From Metaruminococcus_A sp964607135 (GTDB taxonomy: Bacteria > Bacillota > Clostridia > Oscillospirales > Ruminococcaceae), in NCBI GenBank assembly GCA_964607135.1, contig CAZSIV010000037.1, forward strand, positions 1-22,839: a DNA stretch of 22,839 nucleotides, written 5' to 3'. Below the pieces are notes generated by a model, which was not told where the DNA came from, searched no databases, and worked only from the letters and a program-made list of their open reading frames with translations. How positions within the stretch are numbered: position 1 is the first letter of the stretch; each line of letters begins with the position of its first letter. Position numbers and translations under genes: made by a program. Shown one piece after another: positions 14,987-22,408 of the stretch.

Positions 14987-15754
14987 ATGTTTCAGGAAGA
15001 AATTGAGGCGGTGTCGAACGCCGCAAAAAGCAAGTACAGCCTGCTCCGAACCAACCCGGCCGGCTATCTGCTCGCTTCGGTGCTCGCCGGCGCATTCATC
15101 GGGTTCGGCGTCCTCCTCGCCTTTACTGTAGGCGGTTTGACGGCGGACAGCCCTTTCAGCAAGCTCCTGATGGGCTGCACCTTCGGCGTGGCGCTGAGCC
15201 TGGTCGTTATGGCAGGAGGCGAGTTGTTTACGGGAAACAACCTGGTCATGTTTGTCGGAGCTGTCCGGAAAAGCGTGACCTTCGGACAGTGCCTGAAAAT
15301 TTGGGGCGTAAGCTACCTCGGCAATCTGATCGGCTCCGTCCTTCTCGCGCTGGTTTATCTGGGCTGTGGGCTTTCAGCAGGCGCCGTGGGGGAGTTTATG
15401 TCTACCGCAGCGGCGGTCAAGGTTTCTCTGTCCCCCTTGGAGCTTCTTTGCAGAGGCGCCCTGTGCAACATGCTGGTCTGTCTGGCGGTATGGTGCAGCT
15501 TTAAATGCAAAAGTGAAAGCGGAAAGCTGATCATGATCTTCTGGTGCCTGCTGGCCTTCATTACGACAGGCTTTGAGCACAGCATCGCCAATATGACGCT
15601 GCTCACCGTCAATTTGCTCGTCCCTGCCGGCGATGCCGCCGTTTCCCTAGGCGGAGAGGTTTATAATCTGTTTTTTGTCACGGTCGGCAACATGCTCGGC
15701 GGCATCCTGTTTGCCGCTGTTCCCTACCTTGTTATCGCGAAGAAAAAAAGCTGA
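14987..15754 (+). CDS. Formate/nitrite transporter (FNT) family channel
   Basis: This 255-aa membrane protein has six hydrophobic segments. Family signatures are AGAFIGFGVLLAFTVGG in the first segment, GGELFTGNNLVMFVGA in the second region, WGVSYLGNLIGSVLLA, LLCRGALCNMLVCLAVW and FEHSIANM, whose histidine corresponds to the central pore histidine of FocA. FNT channels pass formate, nitrite or hydrosulfide as weak acids. The substrate here cannot be fixed, though formate is likely for a fermenter. AGGGTGG sits 5 nt before ATG 14987; a GTG 9 nt upstream overlaps that site and is less likely. It has its own promoter and terminator. No pyruvate-formate lyase or nitrite reductase is adjacent. Confidence 0.9.
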   Translation: MFQEEIEAVSNAAKSKYSLLRTNPAGYLLASVLAGAFIGFGVLLAFTVGGLTADSPFSKLLMGCTFGVALSLVVMAGGELFTGNNLVMFVGAVRKSVTFGQCLKIWGVSYLGNLIGSVLLALVYLGCGLSAGAVGEFMSTAAAVKVSLSPLELLCRGALCNMLVCLAVWCSFKCKSESGKLIMIFWCLLAFITTGFEHSIANMTLLTVNLLVPAGDAAVSLGGEVYNLFFVTVGNMLGGILFAAVPYLVIAKKKS

Positions 15755-15784
15755 GCCGAGGAAAAATATTTCTCGTAAACCGAT

Positions 15785-15812
15785 AAAATCCGGGACAACG
15801 CCCCGGATTTTT
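15785..15812 (+). terminator. Terminator after the FNT gene, usable in both directions
   Basis: A 10-bp stem, AAAATCCGGG with CCCGGATTTT (15785-15794 and 15802-15811), ends in a T5 run. The mirror image also offers T residues to the minus-strand lipoprotein transcript, whose stop is 45 nt away. Confidence 0.88.
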
Positions 15813-15855
15813 CCCTATGTGAAATTCCTGATAAAGCCCTTATTTCTCCTCTTTT

Positions 15856-17112
15856 TCAGAACAGCATCGAAAGATTTTCCAGCTCTGTTTGCATAATATC
15901 GGAGCTCGACTGGAACATCGCCGAGTAATTGTAGAACGCCACACCGCCGTAATGAGACTGTTTGCGGGAGTCGGACACCATTGTCCCTAAAACGCTTCCG
16001 CAGTTTTCCCATTCCCCCTGGTCGATCTTATAGGGCGCCAGCCCCGGTATGACCTTCACGCCGGAAGCCGTCACCGTTTCGTTCCAAGCCGTGAGTGTTT
16101 GAGCAAATGGAGCGGTAGGATGGTCGTAGTTCCAGTAAATCTGCGGAATGATATAGTCGAGGTATCCATCAGCCGACGTCCACTTCTTCGTATCGGCGTA
16201 GAGTTTATTCATGTTGTTGCTCATGTTGCCCGATGGACTGACGCCAAACGCAACGTTCGGCTTCTGTTTCTTGATCGCGTCGTAAATTCCTTTGATCGTC
16301 TGATCGACGTTTTCAATTCGAAATTCCTCCAGCGTTTTTCCGCTTCCATTTGCCGCAAACGCTTCCGCATCAAAGGAAGATTCAGTTGTCGGATAAAAAT
16401 AATCGTCGATGTGGATTCCGTCTACATTATACCGGCTCACGATCTCTTCCACGCCGCTGCAAATCAGCTGCCGGGCTTCCGGGTACCCGGGGTTGAGGTA
16501 ACAGGCTCCGTTTATGACGACTACCCGGTCGCTGGACGTGTGCTGATCGTACCATTTACGGGTCTGATAAGAGCTGGAAATCATCTGCATCTGGCTCTCC
16601 GGCTGAAGTCTGTATGGATTGAACCAGGCGTGAAACTCGATCCCATACCGGTGGGCCTCTTCAATCATAACGGCGAGCGGGTCGTAATCGACCCCCATCC
16701 CCGCCGTTCCGCTGACATAGACCGACCAGGGATAAACCTGCGAGGGATAAAAAGCGTCTCCATTCGGCCGCACCTGGACAAAAACCGTATTCAGCCCAAA
16801 GTCCGCACAATTTTTCATCATCGCCGCAAACGAGCTGCGGAAAGCGGATGCAGAAGGAGAACGGATGGGATTGAGTTCAAACTGGGTGATCCACACTGCC
16901 CTGATTTCACCATCTTCATCCGCGTTTACAGGCTGCTGCGGAGGATTTTCCCCAGGCGAAAAAGGCGGCGGGCTTTCGACTACCGTGCCGGATCGTTCGG
17001 AAGATGCCGATAAAGAATCCTTCTCCACCGGCTTTGAAAGTGCCGGGAGCCGACATCCTGCAAGAAGCGAGAGCATCAGGCAGGCGGCGATCAACAGTCG
17101 TATCCGTTTCAA
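15856..17112 (-). CDS. Glycosyl-hydrolase-like lipoprotein (GHL10/DUF187 family)
   Basis: This is a predicted cell-surface lipoprotein of 418 aa. The signal peptide KRIRLLIAACLMLSLLAGC ends in a lipobox with Cys20. A Pro/Ser-rich linker (about 25-65) is followed by the GHL10 core: EIRAVWITQFELN, NTVFVQVRPNGDAFYPS, YGIEFHAWFNPYRL, YNVDGIHIDDYFYP, VAFGVSPSGN and DYIIPQIYW. Relatives such as YngK are predicted to act on cell-wall or exopolysaccharide glycans. The family activity is not well characterised. The likely start is TTG at 17112, with GGGGGG 5 nt upstream; this alone gives a proper signal peptide. It is divergent from the methyltransferase. IDD and the following YFYP are the likely active-site region. 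Confidence 0.85.
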   Translation of the reverse strand: MKRIRLLIAACLMLSLLAGCRLPALSKPVEKDSLSASSERSGTVVESPPPFSPGENPPQQPVNADEDGEIRAVWITQFELNPIRSPSASAFRSSFAAMMKNCADFGLNTVFVQVRPNGDAFYPSQVYPWSVYVSGTAGMGVDYDPLAVMIEEAHRYGIEFHAWFNPYRLQPESQMQMISSSYQTRKWYDQHTSSDRVVVINGACYLNPGYPEARQLICSGVEEIVSRYNVDGIHIDDYFYPTTESSFDAEAFAANGSGKTLEEFRIENVDQTIKGIYDAIKKQKPNVAFGVSPSGNMSNNMNKLYADTKKWTSADGYLDYIIPQIYWNYDHPTAPFAQTLTAWNETVTASGVKVIPGLAPYKIDQGEWENCGSVLGTMVSDSRKQSHYGGVAFYNYSAMFQSSSDIMQTELENLSMLF

Positions 17113-17191
17113 AAAATCCCCCCATGCGGCAATTAGTCTCGACGATGCGGGAAATACTCGTCCCTCCGCGGCCCTCAGCATCTTCGCCATA

Positions 17192-17220
17192 TTGCTGCAA
17201 CAACAGAAATATGCTACAAT
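17192..17220 (+). promoter_or_regulatory. Promoter of the methyltransferase gene
   Basis: TTGCTG (17192-17197) and TACAAT (17215-17220) are 17 bp apart, 27 nt ahead of the start codon. Confidence 0.7.
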
Positions 17221-17247
17221 AACGAAAAATAGAACCGAGGAAACAGT

Positions 17248-18003
17248 ATGAAATGGAACGCAGAACTGTATGACAGCAAACACGAATTTGTCTCCCAGTA
17301 TGGCAAGGCCCTGCTCGCCGAGCTCGATTTGGCTCCCGGCCAGGTGATCCTCGACCTGGGCTGCGGAACTGGAAAGCTTTCCGGTGAGCTGGCCTCTGCC
17401 GGAGCAGCTGTAATTGGGGTGGACTCTTCATCGGAGATGGTTGAAAAGGCCAGAAGCAGCCATCCGGCGCTTGAATTCATCGTCGCCGATGCGACTAAGC
17501 TCCCCTTTTGTAATCGGTTCGACATCATCTTTTCGAACGCCGTTTTTCACTGGATTCCCGACCAGGATGCGCTCCTTTCCTCTGTGCTTCGCGCTTTAAA
17601 GCCGGGGGGCGTCCTGCTCTGTGAGTTTGGAGGGGAGCGGAACACCCAACGCATCCTCGGCGCCTTCCGGGAAGAATTCCAAAAGCTCGGTCACCCCTTT
17701 CAAAATCCGTTTTTCTATCCTTCAACCGGAGTGTACCGCAAGCTCCTTCAGTCGCACGGCTTTGAAATCGAATTTGTCCGGGATTTCGACCGCCCTACCC
17801 CGCTGACAGACGGCCCGCAGGGGCTGCGAAACTGGCTGAATCAATTTTACGCTTCCAGCCTCTCCCGCCTTTCCCCGCAGGAGCAGGAGCTCCTCTTTGA
17901 CCAGATCGAAGCACGCCTGCGCCCGGAGCTGTGGGATGGCGCGCAATGGGTGGCAGACTACCGCAGAATTCAGGTGAAGGCCAGAAAAACGGCACAGCAG
18001 TAA
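17248..18003 (+). CDS. Class I SAM-dependent methyltransferase (trans-aconitate methyltransferase/Tam-like)
   Basis: This 251-aa soluble enzyme has the Rossmann methyltransferase motif I VILDLGCGTGKLSGEL (33-48), the acidic end of strand two (VIGVDSSSEMVEKA), motif III-like FIVADATKLPF, FDIIFSNAVFHWIPDQ and LKPGGVLLCEFGG. The opening MKWNAELYDSKHEFVSQYG and the HWIPD segment resemble Tam and BioC-like small-molecule methyltransferases. The substrate is unknown; homologues are often annotated as trans-aconitate 2-methyltransferase on weak similarity. GAGGAAAC precedes ATG 17248, and a promoter lies just upstream. It is a single-gene unit. Confidence 0.88.
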   Translation: MKWNAELYDSKHEFVSQYGKALLAELDLAPGQVILDLGCGTGKLSGELASAGAAVIGVDSSSEMVEKARSSHPALEFIVADATKLPFCNRFDIIFSNAVFHWIPDQDALLSSVLRALKPGGVLLCEFGGERNTQRILGAFREEFQKLGHPFQNPFFYPSTGVYRKLLQSHGFEIEFVRDFDRPTPLTDGPQGLRNWLNQFYASSLSRLSPQEQELLFDQIEARLRPELWDGAQWVADYRRIQVKARKTAQQ

Positions 18004-18035
18004 GTTTTGATTTTTGCCGTCCATAATCGTTATCC

Positions 18036-18067
18036 ATTTTGTATTAAATTGTTATATAATACAAAAT
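18036..18067. repeat. AT-rich perfect inverted repeat
   Basis: ATTTTGTATTA (18036-18046) pairs perfectly with TAATACAAAAT (18057-18067) around a 10-nt centre. The right half contains TATAAT (18055-18060). It could be a regulator site, a weak promoter or a 3' structure; no gene starts near it on the plus strand. Confidence 0.5.
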
Positions 18068-18139
18068 ATTATTTTTCAGCAAATCAAATCGCTTATTTTT
18101 TTGAGAATTTGAGGCGCTGATCCAATCTGCGCGGCACAA

Positions 18140-18171
18140 AAAGGCCCGGCTGATGATTCAGCCGGGCCTTT
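18140..18171. terminator. Bidirectional terminator between the methyltransferase and xylB
   Basis: A perfect 14-bp stem (18140-18153 and 18158-18171) closes a TGAT tetraloop. Minus-strand readers meet TTTTTG after it, 14 nt past the xylB stop; plus-strand readers meet CTTTCG. Confidence 0.9.
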
Positions 18172-18184
18172 CTTTCGTTCTTCC

Positions 18185-19714
18185 TTATTTCATCAGGGAA
18201 GCCAGCGCCTTGTAGTCACCCTTCAAATCTTGATAGAGCTTTTTATAGAGGTCATAGTAACCCATATAAACGTCATGGTTCTCCATGATCGGCTGCTGGG
18301 TGATGTTTTTGCGGATGATCGTATCACACGCCTCTTCAACCGAGCTGTAAACGCCCGCGCCGACGCCGGCGAGGATCGCCACGCCGAGGGCCGGCCCCTC
18401 ATCCGCATGGATGGTGTTGACCGGGCAGCCGTACATATCGGCCAGCATCTGGCGCCATACCTTACTCCGTCCGCCGCCGCCGCAGGCCATCATATCCTGA
18501 ACGTTGACGCCCATTTCACGGAAAACGTCGACACAGTCGAGCTGGGAGTAGGCAACCCCTTCCAGCACGGCACGGATCAGATTGCCGCGGTCGTGGATAG
18601 CAGAAAGTCCAAAGAAAACGCCGCGCGCCTCAGAGTCCGGATGCGGGGAACGCTCGCCCATCAGATAAGGCAGATAGAGGAGCCCGCCGGCACCGGGACC
18701 GACTTTATCCGCGAGTTTGTCCATAATCACATACGGATCCACCCCCTGTGCCTCCGCTTCGGCAATTTCAGGGGCGCAGCAGGTGTCGCGGAGCCATTTC
18801 AGAGAAAGGCCGGCGGCAAGGGTACAGCTCATGACGGTCCACTTGCCCGGGACAGATGCGCAAAGGGTATGTACCCTTCCCTTCGGGTCGATGGAAACAG
18901 AGTCGGAAACCGCATAAACGACGCCGGAAGTGCCCAATGTCGTAAACGCGACGCCGGATTTTACAACACCGGTGCCGACGGCAGCGGCAGCGTTATCGCC
19001 TGCACCGCCTACCACAATGGTGCCCGCCTTCAATCCGGTCAGCTCGGCAGCCTTGCTGTGAACCTCGCCGGTGACATCCGGAGACTCGTGCATGGAGCCG
19101 AGAAGCGAACGGTCGATATGGAGCTTGGTGAGGATTTCATCCGACCAGCAGCGGTTCGGGATATCCATCAGCTGCATGCCGGCGGCATCCGAAACCTCGG
19201 TCGCAAACTCGCCGGTCAGCATATAGCGGATGTAATCCTTCGGCAGAAGGATATGGGCGCATTTCGCGTAAAGGTCGGGCTCATTGTTCTGAACCCAGAG
19301 AATCTTCGCGGCAGTAAAATTGGCAAGTGCCGGATTCGCAGTGATTTCGATCATCTTCTCCGCGCCGATCACGCTGTTCATCTGCTCGACTTCCTTGGTC
19401 GTCCGCTGGTCGCACCAGATGATCGACTTGCGCAGGACGTTTCCGTCCTTATCCAGCATGACGAGGCCGTGCATCTGCCCGGAAAGGCCGACGCCTTTGA
19501 TATCTTCCGGGTTCACGCCGCTGGCCGAAACACAGTGCTTGATACCGTCGCGGGTCGCATTCCACCAGTCGGCCGGATCCTGCTCCGCCCAGCCGTTCTG
19601 GGGCTGATACATGGGATATTCAATCGTTTTAGAGCAAATCGCCTTTCCAGCCTCATCGAAGAGGACTGTTTTGGTACCGGAGGTACCGAGGTCAACACCT
19701 AACAAATAACGCAT
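18185..19714 (-). CDS. xylB: Xylulokinase
   Basis: This 509-aa FGGY-family kinase phosphorylates D-xylulose with ATP to xylulose 5-phosphate. The N-terminal ATP-binding motif is LLGVDLGTSGTKTVLFD; then come GWAEQDPADWW, GLSGQMHGLVMLD (substrate contacts), IIWCDQRT, AGMQLMDI and GGAGDNAAAAVGTG. The C-terminal FGGY-type section includes YLMGERSPHPD and ACGGGGRSKVWRQMLADM. Length matches the family (about 500 aa). ATG 19714 has GAGGTG upstream; a GTG 9 nt earlier overlaps that site. It lies 37 nt downstream of the polyol dehydrogenase and shares its operon. The module lacks a xylose isomerase here, so the kinase probably acts on xylulose made by the dehydrogenase. Confidence 0.95.
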   Translation of the reverse strand: MRYLLGVDLGTSGTKTVLFDEAGKAICSKTIEYPMYQPQNGWAEQDPADWWNATRDGIKHCVSASGVNPEDIKGVGLSGQMHGLVMLDKDGNVLRKSIIWCDQRTTKEVEQMNSVIGAEKMIEITANPALANFTAAKILWVQNNEPDLYAKCAHILLPKDYIRYMLTGEFATEVSDAAGMQLMDIPNRCWSDEILTKLHIDRSLLGSMHESPDVTGEVHSKAAELTGLKAGTIVVGGAGDNAAAAVGTGVVKSGVAFTTLGTSGVVYAVSDSVSIDPKGRVHTLCASVPGKWTVMSCTLAAGLSLKWLRDTCCAPEIAEAEAQGVDPYVIMDKLADKVGPGAGGLLYLPYLMGERSPHPDSEARGVFFGLSAIHDRGNLIRAVLEGVAYSQLDCVDVFREMGVNVQDMMACGGGGRSKVWRQMLADMYGCPVNTIHADEGPALGVAILAGVGAGVYSSVEEACDTIIRKNITQQPIMENHDVYMGYYDLYKKLYQDLKGDYKALASLMK

Positions 19715-19751
19715 CTGATACACCTCAACTGTTTATTTGGAGCGGCCTGAA

Positions 19752-20792
19752 CTAATCGATCTTGATAACCGCTTTTACCACATCATTTTTGTTGTGAATG
19801 GCAAAATCAAACGCCTTCGCTGTCTCGTCAAAGGTAAACTCATGGGTGACGATCCCGGACACATCGATCAGGCCTTTGGAAATTGCCTTGATCGCCATCG
19901 GATAAATATTCCTGTAACGGAAGACAGACTGGATTTCGGCTTCCTTCGCCATAATTTTGGCAAAGTTGAACTCGATGATATCCTTCGGGGCCATGCCGAC
20001 CAGCACGATGGTTCCGCCGCGTTTGACCATATAAGGGGTCTGTCCGATGGTGACGGTGGAGCCCGCCGTCTCGATGACGATATCGACACCGGCATTTCCG
20101 GTGATTTTGTCAACCTCTTCGACAGCGTTGACGTCCTTGCCGTTGATCACCCGGGTCGCGCCAAGCTTCATAGCGAAATCAAGGCGTTTCGGAATCACGT
20201 CGACAACGGTGATATCGGTTGCGCCAAAAGCTTTACAGGCGAGGAGGGTGCACAGGCCGATGCAGCCCGCGCCCAGAATCACGACCGAGCTGCCCAGCGT
20301 GACTCTTCCCTGTTTTGCGGCGTGCATACCGACAGACAGCGGCTCGACCAGAGCGCCTTCCTTGGTGGAGATATTGTCCGGGAGCTTGAAGCACATATTT
20401 TCAGGAAAAGCGATATAATTTTCGATACAGCCGTGGTACGGCGGGGTCGCCAGGAATTCAACATCCGGGCAGAGGTTGTATTTTCCGGATTTACAGAATT
20501 CGCACTGGCCGCAGGTGATGCCCGGCTCAAGCGCAACGCGGTCGCCGACTTTGAGGTTCTGAACACCCTCACCCAGCTCGACGATCGTTCCGGCGCACTC
20601 ATGGCCGAGAATAAAGTCGCCGTCGACGATAAAGTCGCCGATCCGACCGTTTTCGAGGTAATGGACGTCGGAGCCGCAGATCCCCACATATTCAAGCTTG
20701 ACGATGACCTGTTTCTCCTTCGGGGTTGGGACCGGAACGTCACGGATTTCCATCTTTTCCAGGCCCGTCATAAACACTGCTCTGTTTTTCAT
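19752..20792 (-). CDS. Zinc-dependent polyol dehydrogenase (xylitol/sorbitol dehydrogenase-like)
   Basis: This 346-aa medium-chain dehydrogenase oxidises a polyol with NAD+. Catalytic zinc residues are C39 in GICGSDVHY and H64-E65 in GHECAG. The structural-zinc lobe has C94, C97, C100 and C108. Cofactor binding is shown by VVILGAGCIGLCTLLACK, and the FRYRNIYPMAI segment is characteristic of sorbitol/xylitol dehydrogenases. The neighbouring xylulokinase points to xylitol (giving D-xylulose), with D-arabitol or sorbitol as alternatives. AAGGAGGG precedes ATG 20792. It is the first gene of the operon and has a promoter with an overlapping inverted repeat about 100 nt upstream. Confidence 0.9.
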   Translation of the reverse strand: MKNRAVFMTGLEKMEIRDVPVPTPKEKQVIVKLEYVGICGSDVHYLENGRIGDFIVDGDFILGHECAGTIVELGEGVQNLKVGDRVALEPGITCGQCEFCKSGKYNLCPDVEFLATPPYHGCIENYIAFPENMCFKLPDNISTKEGALVEPLSVGMHAAKQGRVTLGSSVVILGAGCIGLCTLLACKAFGATDITVVDVIPKRLDFAMKLGATRVINGKDVNAVEEVDKITGNAGVDIVIETAGSTVTIGQTPYMVKRGGTIVLVGMAPKDIIEFNFAKIMAKEAEIQSVFRYRNIYPMAIKAISKGLIDVSGIVTHEFTFDETAKAFDFAIHNKNDVVKAVIKID

Positions 20793-20889
20793 TTGTAAAC
20801 CCTCCTTGAATTCTTTTACCTGCTTAATGAGATTGTCGTTACTTTTTTAAAATACTTTTACAAAAGATATTTGCAGGTGTTCCAATTAA

Positions 20890-20918
20890 AGAATACCGCC
20901 CTGACTTCAAAAAGTCAA
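20890..20918 (-). promoter_or_regulatory. Promoter of the polyol dehydrogenase-xylB operon with candidate operator
   Basis: On the minus strand TTGACT (20913-20918) and TATTCT (20890-20895) are 17 bp apart. The repeat TGACTT-N4-AAGTCA (20902-20917) overlaps the -35 box, a good place for a repressor. The ROK gene next door is the likely ligand-responsive repressor. Confidence 0.65.
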
Positions 20919-20979
20919 GCTGTATTTTATGAATCATTCCTTCCTAAAAAAGTTTCGTTGTTTTATACAAAATGTACGA

Positions 20980-21009
20980 TTCTGTTTTGACGCCGGCATC
21001 AAAACAGAA
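20980..21009 (-). terminator. Perfect inverted repeat just after the ROK gene, probable terminator
   Basis: An 11-bp stem (20980-20990 and 20999-21009) encloses an 8-nt GC-rich loop, 4 nt past the ROK stop. The T tract after it on the minus strand is poor (TCGTACATTTTG), so termination is uncertain; an operator is an alternative. Confidence 0.5.
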
Positions 21010-21013
21010 CCGA

Positions 21014-22141
21014 TCAAATCTGGGATAAAAACGAGGAGACATGAAGCAGCGCCGCCCCGACCGCCGCCGCTTCCAGCCGGTAGCGGCAAATCCGTACATA
21101 ATTCCCATACTCTTCAAACGGATTGCGTTCTTTCACCAGCTGTCTCAAAGTTTCCAGGTAATCCTCCAGATAGCCGCCCAGATAACCGCCTAAAAGCACT
21201 TCGCAGTCAAAAGCCATCCGCAGATTGTTGCAGACGTCGGCCAAATGCTCCAGATATTCTCCGAACCGCCGGCGAAAATTCGATTCTCCGGAGCGGAGTT
21301 TGTCAAAAAAATCGGGAAGACTGTCCGACAGCCCGTCGAGCAGCGAGCGCACAGAACAATATGCGTCGACGCAGCCTCGCTTCCCGCAATAGCAGTCCTT
21401 TCCCCCGGGGACAATCGTCATGTGGCCAAACTCGCCGCCCCGCTGATGATTCCCCATATAAATCCGGTTGTCGACAAAGATCGACCCTCCCACCGTATTG
21501 CTCAGGGAGAGATAGACGATGCTGCCATGCTCCTGCTCGTTCCACATTTCCGCCGTCCCGGCCGCATTGGCGTCATTGCTCATCACGCAGGGGTAAGGAA
21601 TCGCCTGTTCAAACTGTTCCAGCGTCCCCCCCGTAAAACCCAAAACCGTCGCATAAACCACCGTCCTGTGGTCTTCCGAAAGGATTCCCGGCACGGAAAT
21701 CCCCACACCGAGGATCTGCTCGGCCGAAAGCTTCAGCGTCTCTATAAATTCCTGCAAAAGCTCCCCCACCCGCAGAAAGTATCGGTCCTCGGCCGCAAAC
21801 TTCAATGGGATGCGGGTGTTTTGGACGATATTGCCGCCAAGGTCAACCGCTACGATGCCGACATGGTTTCGGGTGATATCCAGCCCTAAAGCGATCCGGG
21901 CATCCAGCACACAGGAAATCGCTCTGGCCTTTCGTCCACCGGTGGACTCAAAGGTTCCCTTCTCTTCAATCAGCCCCTGCTCCAACAGGTATTTCAGGTT
22001 TTGGGAAACGGTGGGCAGGCTCATATTCAGCGCATAAGCAATCTCCTGTTTGGAAATCTTCCCCCTTTGATAGATCAGCTTATAAATCCGGTTTCGGTTG
22101 ATCCGCTTGATATCGAGGCCGCTCTGCTGAGAAACAGGCAC
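21014..22141 (-). CDS. ROK-family transcriptional repressor (XylR/NagC type)
   Basis: This 375-aa protein has an N-terminal winged helix-turn-helix (GKISKQEIAYALNMSLPTVS, then LKYLLEQGLIEEKG) fused to a sugar-kinase-like ROK domain. The ROK part shows LGLDITRNHVGIVAVDLGG, VGISVPGIL, NDANAAGTAEMW, GGEFGHMTIVPGG and the zinc motif CYCGKRGCVDAYC. Such proteins release DNA on binding a sugar; next to a polyol dehydrogenase and xylB the likely role is xylose/xylulose-responsive repression. I favour GTG 22141, preceded by GAGGTG and GGGAG. ATG 22180 has a weak site, and the ATG at 22210 overlaps the -10 box. Confidence 0.88.
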   Translation of the reverse strand: MPVSQQSGLDIKRINRNRIYKLIYQRGKISKQEIAYALNMSLPTVSQNLKYLLEQGLIEEKGTFESTGGRKARAISCVLDARIALGLDITRNHVGIVAVDLGGNIVQNTRIPLKFAAEDRYFLRVGELLQEFIETLKLSAEQILGVGISVPGILSEDHRTVVYATVLGFTGGTLEQFEQAIPYPCVMSNDANAAGTAEMWNEQEHGSIVYLSLSNTVGGSIFVDNRIYMGNHQRGGEFGHMTIVPGGKDCYCGKRGCVDAYCSVRSLLDGLSDSLPDFFDKLRSGESNFRRRFGEYLEHLADVCNNLRMAFDCEVLLGGYLGGYLEDYLETLRQLVKERNPFEEYGNYVRICRYRLEAAAVGAALLHVSSFLSQI

Positions 22142-22205
22142 GCTCCCATCACCTCTATTCTTATTCTCATTCCGGTTCATTTTACAAAAGTGTTTTCCAT
22201 ATGTC

Positions 22206-22235
22206 ATCATAATACAGGAATCGACTAAAAGTCAA
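22206..22235 (-). promoter_or_regulatory. Promoter of the ROK gene with candidate auto-operator
   Basis: On the minus strand TTGACT (22230-22235) and TATGAT (22206-22211) are 18 bp apart. A small repeat, GACT-AAA-AGTC (22223-22233), overlaps the -35 box and resembles the one in the dehydrogenase promoter. Confidence 0.6.
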
Positions 22236-22408
22236 TCGGAATTTTTTCAGACAGCCCTTACCTTATGGTTTTCGATAAAAAATTCCCCGGCGCAGCCGGG
22301 GGTATTTCATATGCGGGCAAAGCCCTTTGTTCCTCGCGGACGCGTAAACGTGCAAGTACGGTCTTCCAGCCGCGAAAGTTTTGTTACTTGCCACCCGCAA
22401 GCGGGCTT
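22236..22408. other. Region between ROK promoter and transposase remnant
   Basis: No gene is seen. It contains the two IS-end-like hairpins and a small GGGC-AAA-GCCC stem near 22316. Its right part probably belongs to the IS end. Confidence 0.4.

Noticed and set aside
14865..15131. Plus-strand reading frame in the FNT leader
   Set aside because: It has no ribosome site, overlaps the FNT gene in another frame and shows no recognisable domain.
18230..19702. 490-codon open frame on the plus strand opposite xylB
   Set aside because: It is antisense to a clear xylulokinase; the long opening reflects the codon bias of the real gene and no family features appear.
19737..20798. 353-codon open frame opposite the polyol dehydrogenase
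   Set aside because: It is antisense to a gene with complete zinc and NAD motifs, with no domain of its own.
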